Both the position numbers and the translations under genes were made by a program. 50,819 nucleotides of DNA, taken from IMG/VR virus record IMGVR_UViG_3300027977_002758, positions 1 through 50,819 of that record; one strand, given 5' to 3'. Of this stretch, positions 47,214 to 50,819 are shown piece after piece. A model generated the notes under the pieces. The model had not been told where the DNA came from. It searched no databases and saw only the letters and a program-made list of their open reading frames with translations. Within the stretch, counting starts at the first letter, position 1. The number at the start of each line of letters is the position of its first letter. The DNA comes from a virus.

Positions 47214-47705
47214 GTGAAACTGAATGATTTGTACAAGTTGGTGATTGAGTTGGCATTGCCATCACCTGTTGCCAAAACAACAGGTCCTTCCAGCAGAGAC
47301 AGAGACATATTGGCCACATTGCTGGTCAAAGAAGCAGGTGGTGATGCAGATTATGTGTCCAGCATGGCTGGTGTGATGAATGCTGTGGTGAACAGAGCCA
47401 AACGAGACCCCAGCAAATTTGTGGCAGTGGCCACCAAGCCCAGACAATTCAGCTGCTTTGATGCCATTAAAACACCTCAAATGATGGATGTGTTGATACA
47501 AAAAACCAAAATGCATCCTGCATACAATGCAGCATTATCCTTGGTGGACAGTGCATTGAAAGGCAAATTGATGGACATAACACAAGGTTCAACACATTAC
47601 TATGCCAACAAAGGCATCAACAAAATTAAAGCCCCCTACTGGGCCAATCCAACCAAGAAAACCAATCAAATTGGCAGCCATCAATACCTAAAAGACATCA
47701 AGTAG
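47214..47705 (+). CDS. SleB-like cell-wall hydrolase (endolysin candidate)
   Basis: 163 residues. RDILATLLVKEAGG with Glu40, VMNAVVNRAKRDPSKF, VATKPRQFSCFD and DITQGSTHYYAN are the successive blocks of the Hydrolase_2 (SleB) family, which cleaves peptidoglycan glycan strands. No signal peptide is seen, so a holin would be needed for export; none is recognised here. GTG start with a box four bases upstream. It converges on a small minus-strand gene, overlapping by eight bases. Confidence 0.85.
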   Translation: MKLNDLYKLVIELALPSPVAKTTGPSSRDRDILATLLVKEAGGDADYVSSMAGVMNAVVNRAKRDPSKFVAVATKPRQFSCFDAIKTPQMMDVLIQKTKMHPAYNAALSLVDSALKGKLMDITQGSTHYYANKGINKIKAPYWANPTKKTNQIGSHQYLKDIK

Positions 47706-47907
47706 TTTTTTTCTTTTTCCTGTTTATCTTTATTTTTACCAGAGTGGTTTCACCAGGAGCCACACCTGCAGGTCCTGACCCCTTGAATCCGCTGGGAGTG
47801 ACACCACCAAAATTCATGTTGGGACCTGTGCCCATGCCTGGTCTTTCAAAGTTGCCACCATCCAGCTGTTCCAGTATTTTTTTATAATTTGCGTTAAACT
47901 TTTGCAT
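47698..47907 (-). CDS. Small Gly/Pro-rich basic protein, 69 aa
   Basis: Unrecognised. A helical N-terminus (MQKFNANYKKILEQLDGG) leads to a Gly/Pro/Asn-rich middle and a lysine-rich end (VKIKINRKKKKTT). It starts at the ATG overlapping the TAA of the collar-fibre gene (TAATG), so it is translationally coupled to it and might be a fibre-assembly accessory (inference). Confidence 0.55.
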   Translation of the reverse strand: MQKFNANYKKILEQLDGGNFERPGMGTGPNMNFGGVTPSGFKGSGPAGVAPGETTLVKIKINRKKKKTT

Positions 47908-49040
47908 CAGATTTTTATTATTTTGTTGACCACCACAGAAGGTTGCATGCTGCTGTGAGGTTGACTGCCACCAGCAAAGCCTGTGGTTCTGCTGGCAGTG
48001 TTGGTTCTTTGCCCACCTGCTATGTATCTGTTGTTGCCTGTCAAATCATCATACACTATGTTGGCATCATTGGTGTGTGCATGTGAAGGTATTTCTTCCA
48101 CAGACAGCAGATGATTCTCATTACCACCAGAACTGCCCACTGTGTTGCCCAAGGTTGCTGTGCCAACACCACCTGCACCTACCGTGACTCTGCGTCTCAA
48201 GTCTGGCAGATTGAATGTGGTGGAGCCATTGCCAGCACCATATGTGGTGCCAATCACACCAAACAAAGTTGCATATGTGTTTCTGCTCACTGCACTGCCA
48301 TCACAAATCAGATAACCACTGGGTGCAGCAGCACCAGCAAAATCCAACAATGCACCTGCAGGCACAATTATGTCCACACTGCCCCCTGCTCCATACATGT
48401 AGCCAGCCAGAATAGTTGCCAAGGTGGACAATGGAATATCCGATGGAGTGCCCACAGTGCCCAGTCTGCCTTTGAGTGTGTCACCTGCCATGGTGGCCAG
48501 TTTGTTGTTTGTCACACCATTGGTAGTGAGTGTGAGTATGTTGCCAGAGAAAGTAAATTCAGGTGCCGGTGTGGCAATTTGAATCTGAGATCCACTGTCC
48601 ACCAGCTCCAACCCCCTGCCTATGTTGGTGACATCAAAATATGTAAAATCCAAGGAACCTTGCTTCACACTCAACACATTGCTGAAATTGCCTATGGTGA
48701 TGCCATCAGCAGCCAAGTTGGATCCAAATGATCTCCAATTGTCCTTGTATTGGTACAGAGTGCCAGTCAATGTCCACAACAGATTGGAATTCATGTCAAA
48801 CACCACATCACCAATTTCAGGACCTGACAAAGGATTCACATATGTGTTGTTGCCAATGAAAGTTGTGAATCCCAGGTTTCTCATGCCCACTGCATTGCCA
48901 CCCATTTGCGAGTTGTCACCCACATACAATCTTTTGGTGTCTATGGTATACGCAGGTTCACCTGCCCACAGAGCAATGGTCTTTCTCTCCGAATCATTAC
49001 CTCTTCTGACTAATATTCTGGTGATTGGATCTAAGGGCAT
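47907..49040 (-). CDS. Short tail fibre with tail-collar domain
   Basis: 377 residues. The N-terminal module (PLDPITRILVRRGNDSERKT, TKRLYVGDN) is of the type found at fibre attachment ends. The C-terminal domain is a Phage Tail Collar: APSGYLICDGSAVSRNTYAT, LFGVIGTTYGAGNGSTTFNL, PDLRRRVTVG, then IPSHAHTNDAN and a distal His-containing tail. T4 gp12 uses the same fold for irreversible adsorption with metal binding. Two histidines in PSHAH are candidate metal ligands. An AATAAATA box precedes the ATG by six bases. Confidence 0.85.
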   Translation of the reverse strand: MPLDPITRILVRRGNDSERKTIALWAGEPAYTIDTKRLYVGDNSQMGGNAVGMRNLGFTTFIGNNTYVNPLSGPEIGDVVFDMNSNLLWTLTGTLYQYKDNWRSFGSNLAADGITIGNFSNVLSVKQGSLDFTYFDVTNIGRGLELVDSGSQIQIATPAPEFTFSGNILTLTTNGVTNNKLATMAGDTLKGRLGTVGTPSDIPLSTLATILAGYMYGAGGSVDIIVPAGALLDFAGAAAPSGYLICDGSAVSRNTYATLFGVIGTTYGAGNGSTTFNLPDLRRRVTVGAGGVGTATLGNTVGSSGGNENHLLSVEEIPSHAHTNDANIVYDDLTGNNRYIAGGQRTNTASRTTGFAGGSQPHSSMQPSVVVNKIIKI

Positions 49041-49046
49041 ATGTAT

Positions 49047-49054
49047 TATTTATT
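49047..49054 (-). promoter_or_regulatory. Late-promoter-like box AATAAATA (collar fibre)
   Basis: AATAAATA on the minus strand, then atacat and the ATG at 49040. Confidence 0.6.
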
Positions 49055-49058
49055 ATTC

Positions 49059-49086
49059 TTGATATTTTTACTACTTCAATTACAAT
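49059..49086 (+). promoter_or_regulatory. Sigma70-like promoter TTGATA/TACAAT
   Basis: TTGATA (49059-49064), 16-nt spacer, TACAAT (49081-49086), then eight bases to the GTG at 49095. It lies over the divergent late box of the collar-fibre gene and supports the GTG start. Confidence 0.6.
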
Positions 49087-49094
49087 TAGATTCT

Positions 49095-49619
49095 GTGAAA
49101 AGCGTAAAATTAAATTGCATTGTGACCGGCATTGAGAAACATGTAAGTTCTTCCAATCTAAACAATAAGATAAACAAATTCGGATCACTGGAAATGGTGC
49201 ACAAATTCTTTGTGTGCAAAGAAGCCAGTAAGCTGTTGAAACAGGGAAATACAATAGAACAGGTGAGATCCATGTTGAAAACCGATTTCTCCAAGTCAGT
49301 AGACCTAGAGGTACTGTTTAAATTGAAGTTGCTCAAGAAGAACAGAAAAAGAGCCATTTCTGCAGAAGATGTCAAAGCTCGCAGAGAACAATCAGAAAAG
49401 AACGAAAAAGATTACTATGAATTGCAACAAAAGATACAAAGCTGCAGCAAGGCTTTCACAGAATGGGCCACAGGTGGTCCCAATCAATGCCAAGTGCCAT
49501 ATGGAGGCACATGCATCAGACCAGACATTTATTACAACAATGAATATAGCAAAGAGGGCCGTTGCAGAACATGTCCTTATCATGAGCATTGTTTGTGTGC
49601 CAGCAAGTCACTGAGATGA
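49095..49619 (+). CDS. Unknown protein with Cys-rich C-terminus, paralogue of the next gene
   Basis: 174 residues from the GTG at 49095. The preferred start follows the promoter above and aligns with the paralogue that begins MRSRKLTCIISGK. The frame is open back to ATG at 49041, but that part (MYYLLFLIFLLLQLQ) is antisense to a late promoter. N-terminal half: KLNCIVTG, VCKEASKLLKQGNTIEQVRS. C-terminal about 60 residues: CQVPYGGTC, CRTCPYHEHCLC, a cluster of seven or so cysteines that could bind zinc or Fe-S. It shares ATGA with the next gene. Confidence 0.6.
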   Translation: MKSVKLNCIVTGIEKHVSSSNLNNKINKFGSLEMVHKFFVCKEASKLLKQGNTIEQVRSMLKTDFSKSVDLEVLFKLKLLKKNRKRAISAEDVKARREQSEKNEKDYYELQQKIQSCSKAFTEWATGGPNQCQVPYGGTCIRPDIYYNNEYSKEGRCRTCPYHEHCLCASKSLR

Positions 49620-49960
49620 GAAGCAGAAAACTAACCTGCATCATTTCAGGCAAAGTGCTGAACGCCAGTGCTGATTATTACAGCAAGAAGCTGGAGAAAG
49701 CAGATTCTGAAGAATCCTTGCATGCTGCTTACATTTGCAAAGAAGCAAGAGATCTGCTGGAACAAGGGTTCACTGTGGAACAAATAAGAAAACAATTTGA
49801 AACACCAGATGCATTTCCTTTGCCTGATGCATGCATCATTGATGGTTTGTTTCGCAACGAATATGGCATTAAAAAGGACACTGTATTCTCGGCTGTATCA
49901 TCTCTGACCATAAATAATACTGATCCTGAGGTCAAAGAATTTTTAAACAAAATATTATGA
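49616..49960 (+). CDS. Unknown protein, paralogue of the previous gene
   Basis: 114 residues. The ATG at 49616 overlaps the previous stop (ATGA). KLTCIISG, YICKEARDLLEQGFTVEQIR aligns over the first 60 residues with the previous protein, but it lacks the Cys-rich tail. It ends with the acidic DPEVKEFLNKIL. No function is recognised. It also overlaps the next gene by four bases. The three genes form one transcription unit. Confidence 0.6.
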   Translation: MRSRKLTCIISGKVLNASADYYSKKLEKADSEESLHAAYICKEARDLLEQGFTVEQIRKQFETPDAFPLPDACIIDGLFRNEYGIKKDTVFSAVSSLTINNTDPEVKEFLNKIL

Positions 49961-50178
49961 AAGCATACACAGTTGTACAAGATGGCCAGAATTTAAGATG
50001 CGTAGATCTGGAGACAGGCATTCCCATGGCCTCTTACAAGATAAATTCAGGCACAGTCTCCTCGTTGGTGGTCACAGGAGACAGGGTGGCTGTGACTTAT
50101 GACAAAGGTGGCGGCAAGCTGGTCGTTTACATTTACAAGCTTCCTAACTTCTCAGTTTCTTCTACTTTCACAATTTAA
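49957..50178 (+). CDS. Small hypothetical beta protein, 73 aa
   Basis: Unrecognised. ATGA overlap with the previous gene. The sequence is a series of short strands (YTVVQDGQNLRCVDL, PMASYKINSGTV, LVVTGDRVAVTYDKG, KLVVYIYKLPNF), like a single blade or small barrel. Probably co-translated with the paralogous pair. Confidence 0.55.
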   Translation: MKAYTVVQDGQNLRCVDLETGIPMASYKINSGTVSSLVVTGDRVAVTYDKGGGKLVVYIYKLPNFSVSSTFTI

Positions 50179-50182
50179 TCCA

Positions 50183-50210
50183 TTGAATATTAATAATATG
50201 TCTATACAAT
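50183..50210 (+). promoter_or_regulatory. Sigma70-like promoter TTGAAT/TACAAT
   Basis: TTGAAT (50183-50188), 16-nt spacer, TACAAT (50205-50210), then six bases to ATG at 50217. It predicts a leaderless message. Confidence 0.55.
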
Positions 50211-50216
50211 GTGAAC

Positions 50217-50696
50217 ATGGAAATGATATTAGATTGTGAACTGGCAAACCAAGAACTAGATAAGCCTTACAACACACTCGATACCAATCAATATCCTTGC
50301 TTGTTCTTAGGATACATCATAAAAAATAAATATGATGAAGCCAGGTACAGCATTTGTGAATCTCTCAAACCGGTTAGGTTTTCTTATCCTACCAACAACA
50401 AATTAAATTTCTATGGCATAATGAACAACAAGCCCAACAAACTCTTAAAACACCTGCAGGACAAACAACCCATCAATCTGAGTGATTACTCCAGCTTTTG
50501 TGTGGAGCAAGACATATCATGCTATTCTTGTTTCCTGTATTTCTTTCCCTATCTGTATCCAATTGATACCTCTCACAGGGAAAAATTCTTTGCTGATATA
50601 AATACAGAAAGCTTTGATGGCAATGAGAATAACATTCCTATTTATCAACGCGTTGGTAGTTTGTACATGTTTGCCTTCTTAGACCCAAAATCATAG
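50217..50696 (+). CDS. Hypothetical protein, 159 aa
   Basis: Unrecognised. The ATG at 50217 is preferred to the GTG at 50211 because the promoter above would start transcription on it. It has a helical N-terminus, LFLGYIIKNKYDEARYSICE, then IMNNKPNKLLKHLQDKQPIN and a Cys/Phe-rich CYSCFLYFFPYLYP segment. The function is unknown; it lies directly before nrdA. Confidence 0.55.
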   Translation: MEMILDCELANQELDKPYNTLDTNQYPCLFLGYIIKNKYDEARYSICESLKPVRFSYPTNNKLNFYGIMNNKPNKLLKHLQDKQPINLSDYSSFCVEQDISCYSCFLYFFPYLYPIDTSHREKFFADINTESFDGNENNIPIYQRVGSLYMFAFLDPKS

Positions 50697-50713
50697 ATTA
50701 ACTGCTGCAAAAA

Positions 50714-50721
50714 AATAAATA
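50714..50721 (+). promoter_or_regulatory. Late-promoter-like box AATAAATA
   Basis: AATAAATA with 13 bases to the nrdA ATG at 50735; the longest spacing among the boxes listed. Confidence 0.35.
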
Positions 50722-50734
50722 AGCTGTAACTTGT

Positions 50735-50819
50735 ATGAGTACTATTCATGTTAAAAAAAGAAACGGTCACTTGGAAAAGTTTAACATAGACAAAATACAC
50801 CGTGTAATAAATTGGGCAA
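50735..50819 (+). CDS. nrdA: Ribonucleotide reductase large subunit (NrdA), start only
   Basis: The first 28 codons of a gene cut by the right edge. The sequence starts MSTIHVKKRNGHLEKFNIDK and continues IHRVINWA, the typical ATP-cone N-terminus of class I NrdA. The enzyme reduces ribonucleotides to deoxyribonucleotides. It fits with the dCMP deaminase as phage nucleotide metabolism. The identity is based only on this short stretch. Confidence 0.75.
   Translation, partial: MSTIHVKKRNGHLEKFNIDKIHRVINWA

Noticed and set aside
48111-48731. 206-residue Cys-rich plus-strand frame across the collar-fibre gene
   Set aside because: Antisense to a clearly recognised tail-collar protein; no promoter box and no domain.
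49041-49094. Hydrophobic N-terminal extension that looks like a signal peptide
   Set aside because: It is antisense to the late promoter of the collar-fibre gene and lies upstream of the predicted transcript start; the paralogue has no such extension.

Overview
The window is about 51 kb of a low-GC, tightly packed, tailed-phage genome. It is very probably a marine T4-like myovirus. The supporting T4-type genes are a gp20-type portal (21580-23382), a gp15-like tail-sheath stabiliser (28226-29044), a GroES/gp31-like co-chaperonin, a probable gp62-like clamp-loader subunit, a tail-collar short fibre, a dCMP deaminase and the first codons of nrdA at the right edge. T4-late-promoter-like boxes (TATAAATA type) lie in front of many genes. 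Genes for heme oxygenase, ribosomal protein bS21, carbamoyltransferase and many glycosyltransferases fit phages of marine bacteria. The host cannot be fixed from the sequence; the sigma70-like early promoters argue for a proteobacterial or cyanobacterial host rather than Bacteroidetes.

Layout. 1-4.7 kb: a cut-off transketolase N-terminal subunit, glycosyltransferases, a GAF-like membrane protein, a tRNA, a minimal UDP-sugar dehydrogenase and several very small genes. 4.69-4.81 kb: a promoter-to-terminator unit that looks like a 75-nt noncoding RNA. 4.8-7.2 kb: an SGNH hydrolase and a NodU-type carbamoyltransferase. 7.2-19.7 kb, minus strand: a dense operon series with a PIG-L deacetylase, tandem GT8 enzymes, GT32- and GT77-type transferases, two Fe(II)/2OG hydroxylases, a DegT-type aminotransferase, a GNAT acetyltransferase, an EF-hand protein, two fibre or virion proteins including an S74 chaperone domain, a dCMP deaminase and a PD-(D/E)XK nuclease. 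19.7-28.2 kb: two flavodoxin-fold proteins, a zincin-like protein, the portal (minus), heme oxygenase, a DUF366-like protein, clamp loader, co-chaperonin, a WYL_2-like protein, bS21 and an XPD/DinG-type helicase. 28.2-45.4 kb, plus strand: tail completion followed by a run of very large fibre or adhesin genes with beta-helix, collagen-like, LamG/SPRY, 14-residue repeat and RCC1 propeller modules. 45.4-49.0 kb: small genes, a phosphoribosyltransferase, two cell-wall enzymes and a collar fibre (minus). 49.1-50.8 kb: small paralogous genes and nrdA.

How it works together. The sugar genes (dehydrogenase, aminotransferase, acetyltransferase, deacetylase, carbamoyltransferase, several glycosyltransferases) could build or decorate a surface glycan or a virion glycan. 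The fibre genes offer a modular receptor-binding apparatus with four predicted seven-bladed RCC1-type propellers. Two further signals stand out. (1) A box related to ATAAATA sits 4-7 nt upstream of the start codon of about 18 genes, and several sigma70-like promoters sit equally close, so many messages should be leaderless. (2) The phage carries its own bS21, a ribosomal protein that acts at translation initiation. Together these suggest phage-specific translation control, which is inference.
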